A stretch of 64,000 nucleotides of DNA from Salinimicrobium flavum (lineage in GTDB: Bacteria > Bacteroidota > Bacteroidia > Flavobacteriales > Flavobacteriaceae), in the NCBI RefSeq assembly GCF_042684505.1, contig NZ_JBHULT010000011.1, positions 1 to 64,000 of the forward strand, written 5' to 3'. The notes under the pieces were generated by a model. The model did not search any database, was not told where the DNA came from, and saw nothing but the letters and a program-made list of their open reading frames with translations. Within the stretch, counting starts at the first letter, position 1. Every line of letters begins with the position of its first letter. The translations under genes and the position numbers were made by a program. This document shows, piece after piece, positions 1 to 9,730 of this stretch.

Positions 1-1066
1 GGTAGTTCCAAACGCACCTCCGTTGAAGCTGTAAGTCATTCCGTCTACAGCAGTGATGCTGAAAGATCCGGTAGCTACAGTACAAGTTGGCTGAGTTACT
101 TCCCCAGCTAGTGCTGGAGCATCATGAGTTGCAGGCTGAGCATTGATAGTTACAGAAAGCGCTTCAGATACACATCCGTCAGTATTTCTTGCAGTTACAG
201 TATAAGTATCGGCAGCAAGACCAGACCAGGAAGTGGTAGTTCCAAACTCACCACCATCAAAGCTGTATTCCATTCCGTTTACAGGAGTGATGCTGAAAGA
301 TCCGGTTGCAACGTCGCATGTTGGTTGAGTAACTTCCCCGGCTAGTGCTGGAGCAGCTGGAGTTTCAGGCTGCGCGTTGATAGTTACCGTAAGTGATTCA
401 GAAACACATCCGTCAGCGTTTCTTGCAACTACAGTATAAGTATCGGCAGCAAGCTCAGACCAGGAAGTAGTAGTTCCAAAAGCACCTCCGTCAAAACTGT
501 ATTCCATTCCGGCTACAGCAGTAATGCTGAAAGATCCGGTTGCTACATCACATGTTGGTTGAGTAACACTTCCGTCTACTACAGGAGCAGCTGGAGTTTC
601 AGGCTGAGCATTGATAGTTACAGAAAGTTCTGAAGAAACACATCCGTCAGCATTTTTAGCAACTACAGTATAAGTATCGGCAGCAAGATCAGACCAGGAA
701 GTGGTAGTTCCAAACGCACCTCCGTTGAAGCTGTAAGTCATTCCGTCTACAGCAGTAATGCTGAAAGATCCGGTTGCTAACTCACATGTTGGCTGAGAAA
801 CTTCCCCGGCTACTACAGGAGCAGCAGGCGTTTCTGGTTGGTCGTTGATTGTTACAGAAAGTTCTGAAGAAACACATCCGTCAGCATTTTTAGCAACTAC
901 AGTATAAGTATTGGCAGCAAGCTCAGACCAGGAAGTAGTAGTTCCAAAAGCACCTCCGTCAAAACTGTATTCCATTCCGGCTACAGCAGTGATGCTGAAA
1001 GATCCGGTAGCTACATCACATGTTGGCTGGGTAACACTTCCGTCTACTACAGGAGTAGCAGGAGTT
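1..1066. repeat. 234-bp direct tandem repeats within the surface protein gene
   Basis: The same anchor (ggtagttcca or agtagttcca) recurs at 1, 235, 469, 703 and 937, spaced exactly 234 bp, which is 78 codons. Copies are nearly identical in DNA as well as protein, with variation concentrated in a few codons (for example DGGAFG, DGGEFG or NGGAFG). The array continues beyond the left edge, so the copy number is unknown. Confidence 0.95.
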
Positions 1067-2106
1067 TGCAGTTCTCCAATTTCAACTGATAAACTTTTTT
1101 CACACCCAAAAGCATCAGTAACAGTCACTTCATATGTTCCTGCACTTAGACCGGAAAGATCTTCCTGGTTTGAAGAAAAGGTATCAGGTCCGATCCAGGA
1201 GAAACTGTATTCTGCAGTTCCTCCAGAGATGTTGAGGTCAATACTACCATTATTTTCTTCATTACAACCAACATCATATTTATCAGCCGATAATTCAATT
1301 TCTGCCGGATTATCAATATTAACAACGTAAGAGCTAGTAGTGCCTTGGGCATCAATTACCTCCAAAGTAGTAGAGAAATTTGCTGCAGAAGTAGTATTAT
1401 ATGTAGGGTTGTCAACATTGGAATCAACTATTCCATCACTGGTAAAATCCCAGTTAAGAGTAAAGGGGGCTTTTCCTCCATTCGTAGTTGAATCATATAT
1501 AACGGTGGTAGTACCGTCAGAACGACAAATTGAATAATCAAATTGAACAGCTAAAGGAGCGGCAATAAAAGTATCGGTTCCAAATTCACACTGAGATTTT
1601 CCATAAGAAGAACAGTCATAGCTATTTTCGGAAATCTTAGAGTCGTAGGAAGGTTTCCAAACTACCAGGATATTTTCAAGTCTTAATTCTGTTCCACATA
1701 TCCAGGTTATAGGACCGTGTATCTGACTGGTTTGAGAACCCTGGTTTGCTGGTTTTACTTCTCCAATATAAACATTTAAAGCCTGACTTTCACCTTCAAT
1801 TACCAAATCGCCAAATACACGAGTTTGATATATCGGGCTGTTTGCGTTAGAGGTATAATTTAAATAAACAAAAGCTGTTTGCTCAACTCCAGAAGTACAA
1901 CTTTTTTCGTCTATAACATTTCCATCCACATCTACAAGTGTAAGATATACATCATCTAAAGTGAAATTGTTCGATGGGCAGTTCCAGCGGGTCGTCCCAT
2001 TTTGGTCCATACAGGTTCTTAAATCGGGAGTTTGCGCATTGATTCCTATTGCAAAAAATAAGGCTGCAATAAATGAGAGAGTAGTTTTCCAAATCATAGT
2101 CGTCAT
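1..2106 (-). CDS. SprB-repeat/PKD surface protein, C-terminal part beyond window
   Basis: The frame is open from the ATG at 2106 to base 1 (702 codons) with no stop, so the gene continues beyond the left edge. The N-terminus is a signal peptide (M-I-W-K-T-T-L-S-F-I-A-A-L-F-F-A, then A-Q-T). A unique region of about 170 residues follows, with several cysteines. After it come a PKD-like segment (roughly residues 210-265, WDFTSDG), one SprB-type repeat (roughly 270-345, ending GTYEVTVTDAFGC) and then tandem 78-residue repeats of the form TQPTCDVATGSFSIT...YSFDGGAFGTTTSW...GCVS. Such proteins in Flavobacteriia are normally exported by the type IX system and act as adhesins in gliding or attachment. 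The sorting domain expected at the C-terminus lies outside the window, so T9SS export is inferred. A later ATG at 2097 is an equally good start. Confidence 0.85.
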   Translation of the reverse strand, partial: MTTMIWKTTLSFIAALFFAIGINAQTPDLRTCMDQNGTTRWNCPSNNFTLDDVYLTLVDVDGNVIDEKSCTSGVEQTAFVYLNYTSNANSPIYQTRVFGDLVIEGESQALNVYIGEVKPANQGSQTSQIHGPITWICGTELRLENILVVWKPSYDSKISENSYDCSSYGKSQCEFGTDTFIAAPLAVQFDYSICRSDGTTTVIYDSTTNGGKAPFTLNWDFTSDGIVDSNVDNPTYNTTSAANFSTTLEVIDAQGTTSSYVVNIDNPAEIELSADKYDVGCNEENNGSIDLNISGGTAEYSFSWIGPDTFSSNQEDLSGLSAGTYEVTVTDAFGCEKSLSVEIGELQTPATPVVDGSVTQPTCDVATGSFSITAVAGMEYSFDGGAFGTTTSWSELAANTYTVVAKNADGCVSSELSVTINDQPETPAAPVVAGEVSQPTCELATGSFSITAVDGMTYSFNGGAFGTTTSWSDLAADTYTVVAKNADGCVSSELSVTINAQPETPAAPVVDGSVTQPTCDVATGSFSITAVAGMEYSFDGGAFGTTTSWSELAADTYTVVARNADGCVSESLTVTINAQPETPAAPALAGEVTQPTCDVATGSFSITPVNGMEYSFDGGEFGTTTSWSGLAADTYTVTARNTDGCVSEALSVTINAQPATHDAPALAGEVTQPTCTVATGSFSITAVDGMTYSFNGGAFGTT

Positions 2107-2650
2107 GTTTGAATTATTGACCTGGCAGAATTTTTCATAGTAGATAAAACTCCTTAAGGTTATATTCTGATAAATCTTCTGTTGTTTAGGTTAAGTTCCT
2201 TTTATCCGTAAGGGAGGATTAACGGAAATACATTATTTTTTTCTTACATGTTCCAGGGACTGATTTGGGGGAAATCTTCTGGATTATAAAAAAGCTTTTT
2301 AAACTTTCTTTGGTAAATCTAAGTGCATCTTTTTGTTAAAAAAAGGAATTTCATTTCTTTTAGATGTACTGTGGGGTTTTACGGACAAACGACACAGAAA
2401 CAGTTTATTATAGGCCATATTTCGAGAACATTTTTTCTGTTCTGGATTTCAGAAGACGAATTTTCCGAATGGAAATTTATACGAAATAACTTACTTTCTC
2501 TTAATCAAATTTTAACCCTTTTCTGATGCCGTAGCGGCTGTTACTTATGGATTTTCTAATGAAAAAAATAAATTGGTTTTCCTACAATTTAGGGGAGATA
2601 TAGAATTCTTTTTTTTCGGTCATTTGGGGTAAAACCCGTAAATTGGCTTT
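2107..2650. other. intergenic, 544 bp, nothing recognised
   Basis: This AT-rich gap separates the divergent surface-protein gene and pdxH and should hold both promoters. I found no perfect TAnnTTTG element correctly placed for either gene, no convincing hairpin and no persuasive coding frame. A 67-codon plus-strand frame at 2323-2526 has no family resemblance or initiation signal. Confidence 0.6.
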
Positions 2651-3295
2651 ATGAAAAACAAGCTTCACGACTATAGGAAATTGTACCAAAAGCATCAGTT
2701 GCTGGAGGAAGAAATTCCATCAGATCCTTTTGAACTTTTTCATTACTGGATCAAAGAAACCGAAACAAATAAAGAGGTTGAGGAGATCAATACCATGACC
2801 CTCTCAACAATTGGTCTGGATGGTTATCCCAAATCCAGGGTCCTGCTTCTAAAAGAATATGACCGTGAAGGATTTGTATTCTATACCAATTATCTTTCTG
2901 AAAAAGGAAAATCCCTTAGCGCAAATCCAAAAGTCTGTTTGTCATTTTTCTGGCCTACTTCTGAGCGGCAGGTTATCGTGAAGGGGATAGCCCGAAAGAC
3001 TTCCGAAGAAGAAGCTGAGGAATATTTCAGGTCCCGGCCTCGAGGGAGTCAGCTGGGAGCATGGGCTTCTGCCCAGAGTTCAGTGATTCCTTCCCGCGAG
3101 TTTCTTAAGAAGAGACTGGAACAGCTGGAAGCAGAGTATGAAGGGAAAGAGATACCCAAGCCGCCCTATTGGGGAGGTTATAAAGTATTCCCCTCAGAAT
3201 TTGAATTCTGGCAAGGCAGGCCTAATCGTCTCCATGACCGCATCTACTTTAGTAAGGAAAATGAACTTTGGAAAATAGACCGACTGGCACCATAA
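2651..3295 (+). CDS. pdxH: pyridoxamine 5'-phosphate oxidase
   Basis: This FMN enzyme oxidises pyridoxine or pyridoxamine 5'-phosphate to PLP in the cytoplasm. At 214 residues it is the usual family length. The FMN-binding run SRVLLLKEY and FYTNYLSEKG (about 60-85), the RPRGSQLGAWAS segment (about 125-140), WGGYKVFP, EFWQGRPNRLHDR and the C-terminal RLAP are all typical of PdxH. It is first in a plus-strand run with sixA, ppk1 and ppx; the gap to sixA is only 17 bp, so cotranscription is likely. Confidence 0.96.
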   Translation: MKNKLHDYRKLYQKHQLLEEEIPSDPFELFHYWIKETETNKEVEEINTMTLSTIGLDGYPKSRVLLLKEYDREGFVFYTNYLSEKGKSLSANPKVCLSFFWPTSERQVIVKGIARKTSEEEAEEYFRSRPRGSQLGAWASAQSSVIPSREFLKKRLEQLEAEYEGKEIPKPPYWGGYKVFPSEFEFWQGRPNRLHDRIYFSKENELWKIDRLAP

Positions 3296-3312
3296 TCTTA
3301 AACAACTGAATT

Positions 3313-3798
3313 ATGAAACAACTTGTTCTGGTAAGACATGGGAAATCTTCCTGGGAAAAAGATCTTCCCGACGAGGAGCGCCCCTTGAAAAAAAGAGCTT
3401 ATAAAGACGCCCGCCTGGTGACAAAGGCTTTCCAAAACTTCAGTGATGTGCCTTGGAAAATCTGGAGCAGTTATGCTAACCGTGCTCTTACCACTGCCCG
3501 TTTGTTTCAGAAAGAACTGGAAGTGGCCGAGGATGATTTCTTTATTAAAGATACACTTTATACTTTTAGTGCAGGTGACCTTTTGAGGACTATCAACTCG
3601 TGTGACGACTCTATAGACCATCTAATGGTCTTCGGGCATAATCCAGCTATGACCGGAGTGGTCAATTCTTTAGGTGACCGCAGCTTCGATAACATTCCCA
3701 CCACCGGGTTAAGCCTTATACAATTTGAAACCGATTCCTGGACAAACCTCAAAGACGGAAAAACAATCTTATATTTATTTCCGAAGAATTTAAGGTGA
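3313..3798 (+). CDS. sixA: SixA-like histidine phosphatase
   Basis: This is a short (161 aa) histidine phosphatase superfamily protein. The RHG motif is at residues 8-10 (LVRHGKSSWEKD) and the second catalytic histidine is in FGHNPAMTG near 110. In proteobacteria SixA dephosphorylates histidine phosphotransfer proteins; flavobacterial homologues are uncharacterised, so the substrate is unknown. It ends 3 bp before ppk1, which suggests translational coupling and a link to phosphate or polyphosphate metabolism. Confidence 0.85.
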   Translation: MKQLVLVRHGKSSWEKDLPDEERPLKKRAYKDARLVTKAFQNFSDVPWKIWSSYANRALTTARLFQKELEVAEDDFFIKDTLYTFSAGDLLRTINSCDDSIDHLMVFGHNPAMTGVVNSLGDRSFDNIPTTGLSLIQFETDSWTNLKDGKTILYLFPKNLR

Positions 3799-3801
3799 TC
3801 T

Positions 3802-5907
3802 ATGGAGAATAATAAATATATAAACCGGGAGTTAAGCTGGTTACAATTTAATGCACGGGTATTGCAGGAAGCAGCAGATAAGACGGTGCCCCTTATTGAG
3901 CGTCTTAGGTTCCTGGGAATATTTTCAAATAATCTGGATGAATTCTTTAAAGTAAGGTATGCCACCATCAAACGTATTGACCTGGCCGGGAAAGGTGGAA
4001 AAAGTGTTTTAGGCGGAATAAAAGCCAATAGGCTGCTGGAGGAGATCACCCAGATCGTGATCGACCAGCAAAGTGAAAGCCTCAACATCCTGGACTCCAT
4101 TCAGAATAAATTAAAGGATTATAATATTTTTATTATAAATGAGAAGCAGGTTTCCAAATCACAGCAATCCTTCCTGAAGAACTTCTTTTTTCAAAAGGTG
4201 AGCCCGGCCCTGGTAACCATCATTCTCAACGACCTGCCTGAAATTCCCCGTTTAAAGGACAGCGCTGCTTATCTCGCTGTGAAAATGGTCATGAAGGAGC
4301 CTGCTGCAAAAAAGACCAACGGAAATTCCCCGGTGGTAAGCAGGCAGTTGAAAGAAAAAAAATATGTGCTTATTGAGATCCCCAGGAGTATTGAGCGTTT
4401 TGTAGTGCTTCCTAAAGAGGGGGAGAAACAATTCGTGATCCTGCTGGATGATCTTATAAGGTATCATCTCCATTCCATATTCAACATTTTTGAATATGAG
4501 AGCATCACGGCCCATATGATCAAAATAACCAGAGATGCTGAATTGGATATTGACAGTGACCTTAGTAAGTCTTTTATAGAAAAGATTTCAGCCAGCGTGA
4601 AAGATCGTATAGAAGGGGAACCGGTGAGGTTTGTCTACGACATGAACATAGAGCAGGACACCCTGCAATACCTCATGAGCAAAATGGGAATTGATGCCAC
4701 AGACAGTATTATTCCCGGGGGTCGTTATCATAACAGAAGGGATTACATGAACTTCCCCAGCCTGGGAAGTGAAGAGTTGCAATACAGACCTTATGAACCT
4801 TTAGCCATGCCGGGATTAGTGCTGCAGGGGAGCTTGTTCAAGGGAATAGCCGAAAAGGATTATCTTTTGCACACTCCTTATCAAACCTTTTCCTATACTA
4901 TCAAATTCTTAAGGGAAGCTGCGCTTGATCCAGCTGTGAAGAGTATCAAGATCACCATTTATCGCCTGGCCAAGATCTCACACATCGCGAGTTCTTTGAT
5001 CAACGCAGTAAAGAACGGAAAGAAGGTCACCGTGCAGATCGAACTGAGGGCAAGGTTTGATGAGGTAGCCAATATTAAGTACGCCGAGCAGATGCAGCAG
5101 GAAGGGGTGAACCTTATTTTTGGGGTTAAAGGACTCAAAGTACATTCCAAAGCTTGTGTGGTGGAACGAATGGAACAAGGCAAGATCAGGAGGTACGGTT
5201 TTATTAGTACCGGTAATTTTAATGAATCTACTGCAAGGGTCTATACAGACCTGACACTTTTCACCAGTCACCAGGATATCCTGAAAGAAGTGAATAAGGT
5301 TTTCGATTTTTTTGAGGTGAATTACAAGGTGAGCAGGTATAAGCATTTGATTGTCTCCCCGCATTATACCCGTAGTTCACTGATGAAACTTATCAATACC
5401 GAAATTGAAAATGCCGGTGCCGGTAAACCTGCAGGGATCCGCCTTAAGCTCAACAGTCTTTCAGATTACCATTTGATCGATAAGCTTTACGAAGCCAGCA
5501 GGGCTGGAGTAAAGATGCGATTGATAGTAAGGGGTATCTGTTGCCTTATTCCGGGGGTGAAAGACATGAGCGAGAATATTGAGGTAATAAGTATTGTAGA
5601 TAAATATCTGGAACATCCCCGGATCTGCATTTTTGAAAATGACAAAAAACCCAGGGTTTTTATTTCTTCGGCAGACTGGATGACCCGAAACCTGGATTAC
5701 CGTGTGGAGATCACTTGTCCCATTTACGACCATTCCATACAACAGGAGTTGATCGACACCTTTGAGATCTGCTGGAGTGATAATGTCAAAGCCAGGATCT
5801 TATCGGCAAAACAGGACAACGCCTACCGTAAGAATAATAAAGCGCCTCTGCGTTCACAGTTTGCCCTCTATGACTATTATTTAAAGAAACTTGAAAAGGA
5901 AAAATGA
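3802..5907 (+). CDS. ppk1: polyphosphate kinase 1
   Basis: PPK1 makes polyphosphate reversibly from ATP. The 701-residue protein has the N-terminal signature NRELSWLQFNARVL and IFSNNLDEFFKVR. The autophosphorylated histidine lies in KVHSKACVV (about residue 447), followed by GFISTGNFNESTARVYTDL. The second phospholipase-D-like half contains RAGVKMRLIVRGICCLIPG. The stop overlaps the ppx start by 4 bp (ATGA), so synthesis and degradation genes are coupled. Confidence 0.97.
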   Translation: MENNKYINRELSWLQFNARVLQEAADKTVPLIERLRFLGIFSNNLDEFFKVRYATIKRIDLAGKGGKSVLGGIKANRLLEEITQIVIDQQSESLNILDSIQNKLKDYNIFIINEKQVSKSQQSFLKNFFFQKVSPALVTIILNDLPEIPRLKDSAAYLAVKMVMKEPAAKKTNGNSPVVSRQLKEKKYVLIEIPRSIERFVVLPKEGEKQFVILLDDLIRYHLHSIFNIFEYESITAHMIKITRDAELDIDSDLSKSFIEKISASVKDRIEGEPVRFVYDMNIEQDTLQYLMSKMGIDATDSIIPGGRYHNRRDYMNFPSLGSEELQYRPYEPLAMPGLVLQGSLFKGIAEKDYLLHTPYQTFSYTIKFLREAALDPAVKSIKITIYRLAKISHIASSLINAVKNGKKVTVQIELRARFDEVANIKYAEQMQQEGVNLIFGVKGLKVHSKACVVERMEQGKIRRYGFISTGNFNESTARVYTDLTLFTSHQDILKEVNKVFDFFEVNYKVSRYKHLIVSPHYTRSSLMKLINTEIENAGAGKPAGIRLKLNSLSDYHLIDKLYEASRAGVKMRLIVRGICCLIPGVKDMSENIEVISIVDKYLEHPRICIFENDKKPRVFISSADWMTRNLDYRVEITCPIYDHSIQQELIDTFEICWSDNVKARILSAKQDNAYRKNNKAPLRSQFALYDYYLKKLEKEK

Positions 5908-6812
5908 TCGTTCAGAAGAAATATGCCGCAATAGATATTGGATCAAATGCCGTGAGGTTGCTCATCTCTACCGTAACCGAGCAGGAGGGAAGGGATCCCC
6001 TCTTTAAGAAGACTTCCCTGGTGAGGGTACCCATAAGACTGGGAGCAGATGTATTTATCTCCAAAAATATTTCTGCTGAAAACACCGAACGCATGATCGA
6101 TACCATGCAGGCCTTTAAGCTGTTGATGAGAGCTCATAAAATTGAAAAATATAAAGCTTGTGCCACCTCGGCCATGCGGGAATCTGAAAATGGGGAAGAG
6201 GTCGCCCGAAAGATAGAAGAGGAAACCGGGATCGACATCAACATTATTGACGGAAATGATGAAGCGGCTATTATTGCTGCCACAGACCTGCATGCCCTAA
6301 TTCAGACAGATAAAACATACCTATACGTAGATGTTGGGGGAGGTAGTACGGAATTTACCCTTTACTCCAATGGAAAAACAGTTGCTTCCCGATCGTTTAA
6401 ACTGGGAACTGTAAGACTTCTGAATGACATGGTAACTGAGACTGTTTGGAAGGAAGTAGAGGAGTGGATCAAGCAAACTACAAAAGAATATACAAAGATT
6501 GACCTGATAGGATCTGGGGGGAACATCAACAATATATTCAAAAGTAGCGGAAAGGCAAACGGGAAACCCCTTAGTTTCCTTTACCTGAGTTCCTATTATC
6601 AATTACTGCAGTCTTTCACCTATGAAGAAAGGATCACCCAGCTCAACCTGAACCAGGACAGGGCAGATGTGATCGTGCCGGCAGCTAAAATATACCTCTC
6701 AGCGATGAAGTGGACGAGGGCGAGACGTATCTATGTTCCTAAAATAGGTTTATCAGATGGGATAATTAAATCGCTTTACCAGGAAACGCTCAACGCGTCT
6801 ACCCATGCATAG
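5904..6812 (+). CDS. ppx: exopolyphosphatase / Ppx-GppA phosphatase
   Basis: This sugar-kinase/Hsp70-fold phosphatase of 302 residues matches the short, catalytic-core form of the Ppx/GppA family. Phosphate-binding motifs are AAIDIGSNAVRLLIS (8-22), ATSAMRESENG, YVDVGGGSTEF (about 142) and GSGGNINNI (about 205). The overlapping start with ppk1 argues for polyphosphate hydrolysis, although pppGpp hydrolysis cannot be excluded. Its 3' end overlaps convergent miaE by 14 bp. Confidence 0.93.
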   Translation: MIVQKKYAAIDIGSNAVRLLISTVTEQEGRDPLFKKTSLVRVPIRLGADVFISKNISAENTERMIDTMQAFKLLMRAHKIEKYKACATSAMRESENGEEVARKIEEETGIDINIIDGNDEAAIIAATDLHALIQTDKTYLYVDVGGGSTEFTLYSNGKTVASRSFKLGTVRLLNDMVTETVWKEVEEWIKQTTKEYTKIDLIGSGGNINNIFKSSGKANGKPLSFLYLSSYYQLLQSFTYEERITQLNLNQDRADVIVPAAKIYLSAMKWTRARRIYVPKIGLSDGIIKSLYQETLNASTHA

Positions 6813-7380
6813 TTTCAGATTTTCCCAGGTCTTTCATAATCTCAGCTTCAAAATTTAGCAGGTCCTGCCACTTTTGGTCCACCTGCTTCCTGTCTCCGTA
6901 TTGCCGGGCAAAATTGAGAAACATGGTATAGTGATTAGCTTCACTCACCATTAAACTGCGATAAAAATCTGCGAGTTCCCGGTCCTCAAGCTCTTCAGAA
7001 AGTAATCTGAACCGCTCGCAACTTCGGGCTTCGATAAGGGCTGCATACAAAAGACGATGAACCAGATTGGTAACCCGGCTTCCTCCTTTAGGAAAGAAGG
7101 TCATCAATTTTACCACATATTCATCTTTTCTATCCCTTCCAAGGGTTAATCCACGGGCCAGGATCCTGTCGTGAACCATTTTAAAATGGCTCATTTCTTC
7201 CTTGGCAAGGGCCGTCATGGCTGTAACCAGATCAGAATACTCCGGATGGGTGACTATGAGGGAAATAGCCGTAGAGGCTGCTTTTTGCTCACAGTAAGCA
7301 TGATCTGTAAGGATCTCCTCAATATTCTTTTCGACAATATTGACCCAGCGTGGGTCTGTAGGTAATTTTAATCCTAGCAT
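6799..7380 (-). CDS. miaE: tRNA 2-methylthio-N6-isopentenyladenosine hydroxylase
   Basis: MiaE is a ferritin-like di-iron monooxygenase that hydroxylates the isopentenyl side chain of ms2i6A at tRNA position 37. The 193-residue protein shows the di-iron ligand pattern in four helices: DHAYCEQKA (about 26-34), KEEMSHFKM (about 77-85), IEARSCERF and SEANHYTMF. It ends by overlapping the end of ppx and lies 3 bp downstream of dnaX, so it is probably read from the dnaX promoter. Confidence 0.93.
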   Translation of the reverse strand: MLGLKLPTDPRWVNIVEKNIEEILTDHAYCEQKAASTAISLIVTHPEYSDLVTAMTALAKEEMSHFKMVHDRILARGLTLGRDRKDEYVVKLMTFFPKGGSRVTNLVHRLLYAALIEARSCERFRLLSEELEDRELADFYRSLMVSEANHYTMFLNFARQYGDRKQVDQKWQDLLNFEAEIMKDLGKSETMHG

Positions 7381-7383
7381 AAT

Positions 7384-9246
7384 TTAAACATCCAGGTCAA
7401 AAGTGGAACGTAGCTTCTCTAAAAGAGGATTTTTCTCTTTAAGTTTTTCAAATTTTTCGATAGGAGTGAAGGCGAATTTCTTCTCGGCCTTTTCGTTAAC
7501 CGTGATCTTTAACTGGAGATGGGTGTTCTGTAGCTTTTCCTTTAAAAAGCCCATCAAATAATACTGTACCCTTTCCAGTTCGAGTTTCATCGTATCATTG
7601 GGAAGTTCCATACAGATATCTTTTCCCTTAAGGACAGGAATATCTGTCTGTAAAATGGAAGCCAGTATTTTTTCCCCTTTCTCGTTCTGTTCCTGGGTGT
7701 ATTCTTTCCAGGCTTCCCGCATTTCCTCTTCAGTGAACTCGGTATTCTTTTCTATGACCTCTTCCTCCTTTGCTTCCCGCTTTTGTGCTTCCAGTTCTTT
7801 TTTCTTCTGAATGCTCTTCAGGGAGAGTCCGGAGACTTTTCTTTCAGGCTTTTCGGTTTCAGCAGGTGGGGTCACTTGTTCTTCTTCTGCGGAAGCTGAA
7901 CCGCTTACCTGAACTTCCTGTTGCTGATCCAATTCTGCGGGTTCATTTGCAGGAGAAGATTGCAGGTCATTCTGAGATTCTTCGTTGACAGGATTCTGTG
8001 GGTCACAGGTGCCTTCAGCCGGAGTAGGTAATTGTGCCTCTTTTGGAGGGGCAGAATCCCCCTGCGAATATTCATTTTTGGAGATCACTTCTTTCTCCTT
8101 AGGCGTCAATTTATAGGCGGGAGTGGGAACCGGTGGCTGGGTAAAATGAGAAGCCGGAATTATGAACGAGCTATCGTTTTTTTTTTCACCGCTAAAGGTG
8201 AGAGAAGCCAGTTGCATAAGGCACAGTTCGACCAGTAAACGCTGGTTTCGGCTGCTCTTGTATTTTAGATCACATTCATTGGCCAGCTCGATCCCCTTCA
8301 ACAGGAATTGGGCCGGTGCTTTTTGAGCCTGTTTAAAATAGAGAGCTTTGGTGTTCTCTCCCACTTCAAGCAGATTGATGGTCTTGGGATTCTGACAAAC
8401 CAGCAGATCCCTGAAATGTGATGCCAAACCGGCAATAAAATGATGGCCGTCAAAACCATGGGAAAGGATCTCATTGTACTGTACCAGCAGTTGTGGTATA
8501 TCGTTCTCAAGGATAAGATCTGTGGTGGTAATATAAGTGTCGTAATCCAGTACGTTCAGGTTCTCTGTCACTGCCTGGCGGGTAAGTTCTTTTCCGCTGA
8601 AACTAACCACCCTGTCATAAATGGAAAGGGCGTCCCTCATGGCACCATCTGCCTTTTGGGCGATAATGTGCAGGGCATCGTCTTCCGCAGCTACTCCTTC
8701 CTGTTCGGCGATATAACCCAGGTAATCCTTCGCGTCCTTTACCGTGATCCTTTTAAAGTCAAAGATCTGACAACGGGAAAGTATAGTGGGAATTATCTTG
8801 TGTTTTTCTGTAGTTGCCAAAATGAAGATGGCGTGCCTTGGTGGCTCCTCCAGGGTCTTCAGGAAAGCATTGAAAGCCGCCTGAGATAACATGTGCACCT
8901 CATCTATTATGTACACCTTGTAAGTGCCTACCTGAGGCGGGATGCGTACCTGGTCGATAAGGTTCCTTATGTCATCCACCGAGTTATTGGAAGCGGCATC
9001 CAGTTCAAAGATATTAAAGGCAAAATCTTCATTTGGATCCTGGTTGTCATCCTGGTTGATCTTCTTGGCGAGGATACGGGCGCAGGTGGTTTTGCCCACT
9101 CCCCGGGGACCCGTAAACAAAAGGGCCTGCGCAAGGTGATCATGTTCAATGGCATTGAGTAAGGTATTGGTAATAGCTTGCTGCCCTACCACATCCTTAA
9201 AGGATTGGGGACGGTACTTTCTTGCCGATACTACAAAATGTTCCAT
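7384..9246 (-). CDS. dnaX: DNA polymerase III subunit gamma/tau
   Basis: This is the clamp-loader ATPase of the replisome. Walker A is GPRGVGKTT (about 45-53), Walker B is the IIDEVH stretch, sensor 1 is LATTEKHKI, and SRC supplies the arginine finger region. The region after CARILAKKIN reads QDDNQDPNEDFAFN: the four zinc-binding cysteines of the E. coli type are absent, as is common in Flavobacteriia. Residues from about 370 to 500 are a low-complexity E/P/Q linker, followed by a tau-like C-terminal domain. A perfect -7 element lies just upstream (9264-9271). Confidence 0.97.
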   Translation of the reverse strand: MEHFVVSARKYRPQSFKDVVGQQAITNTLLNAIEHDHLAQALLFTGPRGVGKTTCARILAKKINQDDNQDPNEDFAFNIFELDAASNNSVDDIRNLIDQVRIPPQVGTYKVYIIDEVHMLSQAAFNAFLKTLEEPPRHAIFILATTEKHKIIPTILSRCQIFDFKRITVKDAKDYLGYIAEQEGVAAEDDALHIIAQKADGAMRDALSIYDRVVSFSGKELTRQAVTENLNVLDYDTYITTTDLILENDIPQLLVQYNEILSHGFDGHHFIAGLASHFRDLLVCQNPKTINLLEVGENTKALYFKQAQKAPAQFLLKGIELANECDLKYKSSRNQRLLVELCLMQLASLTFSGEKKNDSSFIIPASHFTQPPVPTPAYKLTPKEKEVISKNEYSQGDSAPPKEAQLPTPAEGTCDPQNPVNEESQNDLQSSPANEPAELDQQQEVQVSGSASAEEEQVTPPAETEKPERKVSGLSLKSIQKKKELEAQKREAKEEEVIEKNTEFTEEEMREAWKEYTQEQNEKGEKILASILQTDIPVLKGKDICMELPNDTMKLELERVQYYLMGFLKEKLQNTHLQLKITVNEKAEKKFAFTPIEKFEKLKEKNPLLEKLRSTFDLDV

Positions 9247-9263
9247 TGATAATATTTAGAAGA

Positions 9264-9271
9264 CAAATATA
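9264..9271 (-). promoter_or_regulatory. -7 element of dnaX
   Basis: TATATTTG on the minus strand matches TAnnTTTG exactly. It predicts transcription starting about 12-15 nt before the dnaX ATG. Confidence 0.7.
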
Positions 9272-9384
9272 AAAATACAAAACCGAAAGCCGGGTTTATC
9301 CCTGTCTTTTTATCCACAATTGGCTGTTCAAAGGTGGCATAATTTTTATTCCAATAAAGATAGGAAATGAGGAGCTTAGGTTAT

Positions 9385-9392
9385 TACCTTTG
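9385..9392 (+). promoter_or_regulatory. -7 element of rnpB
   Basis: TACCTTTG matches TAnnTTTG exactly and ends 4 bp before the first paired base of the RNase P RNA. This places the start site at the expected distance. Confidence 0.8.
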
Positions 9393-9396
9393 TAGT

Positions 9397-9727
9397 AAGC
9401 AGACCGCCTTATCGCTCCGACTTTGTCGGGGAGGAAAGTCCGGACACCACAGGGCAGCGTAGTGGGTAACACCCACCGGCCCCGTCCCGAAAGGGATCGG
9501 GGTCAGGACCAGTGCAACAGAAAGGATGTACAGGTAATGCTGTAGTGAAATCAGGTAAACTCTATGCGGTGCAATGCCATGTATACCGGCTCTTAAGGAT
9601 TGCCCGTCCGTTGCCGGAGGGTAGGCAGCTAAAGGTCTTTGGCAACAAAGATCTCAGATAAATGATAAGGGCTTCAGTTCCGGTTAATTCGGGATTGGGG
9701 TACAGAATCCGGCTTACAGGTCTGCTT
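9397..9727 (+). ncRNA. rnpB: RNase P RNA
   Basis: This is the catalytic RNA that removes tRNA 5' leaders. The 5' end (aagcagacc) pairs with the 3' end (ggtctgctt) to close helix P1. The conserved block gaggaaagtccggac is at about 9431, the cagggcagcg and gggtaacaccc segments follow, and ggcagctaaaggtc lies near 9630. The molecule is about 331 nt, as expected for a type A RNA, and ends in a T-run. Ends are placed by P1 pairing, so they are accurate to a few bases. Confidence 0.95.
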
Positions 9728-9730
9728 TTT

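Noticed and set aside
2323..2526. 67-codon plus-strand frame in the gap before pdxH
   Set aside because: Composition is random-looking (K/F/S/I-rich without domain pattern), no promoter or family signature is visible, and the region is AT-rich gap sequence.
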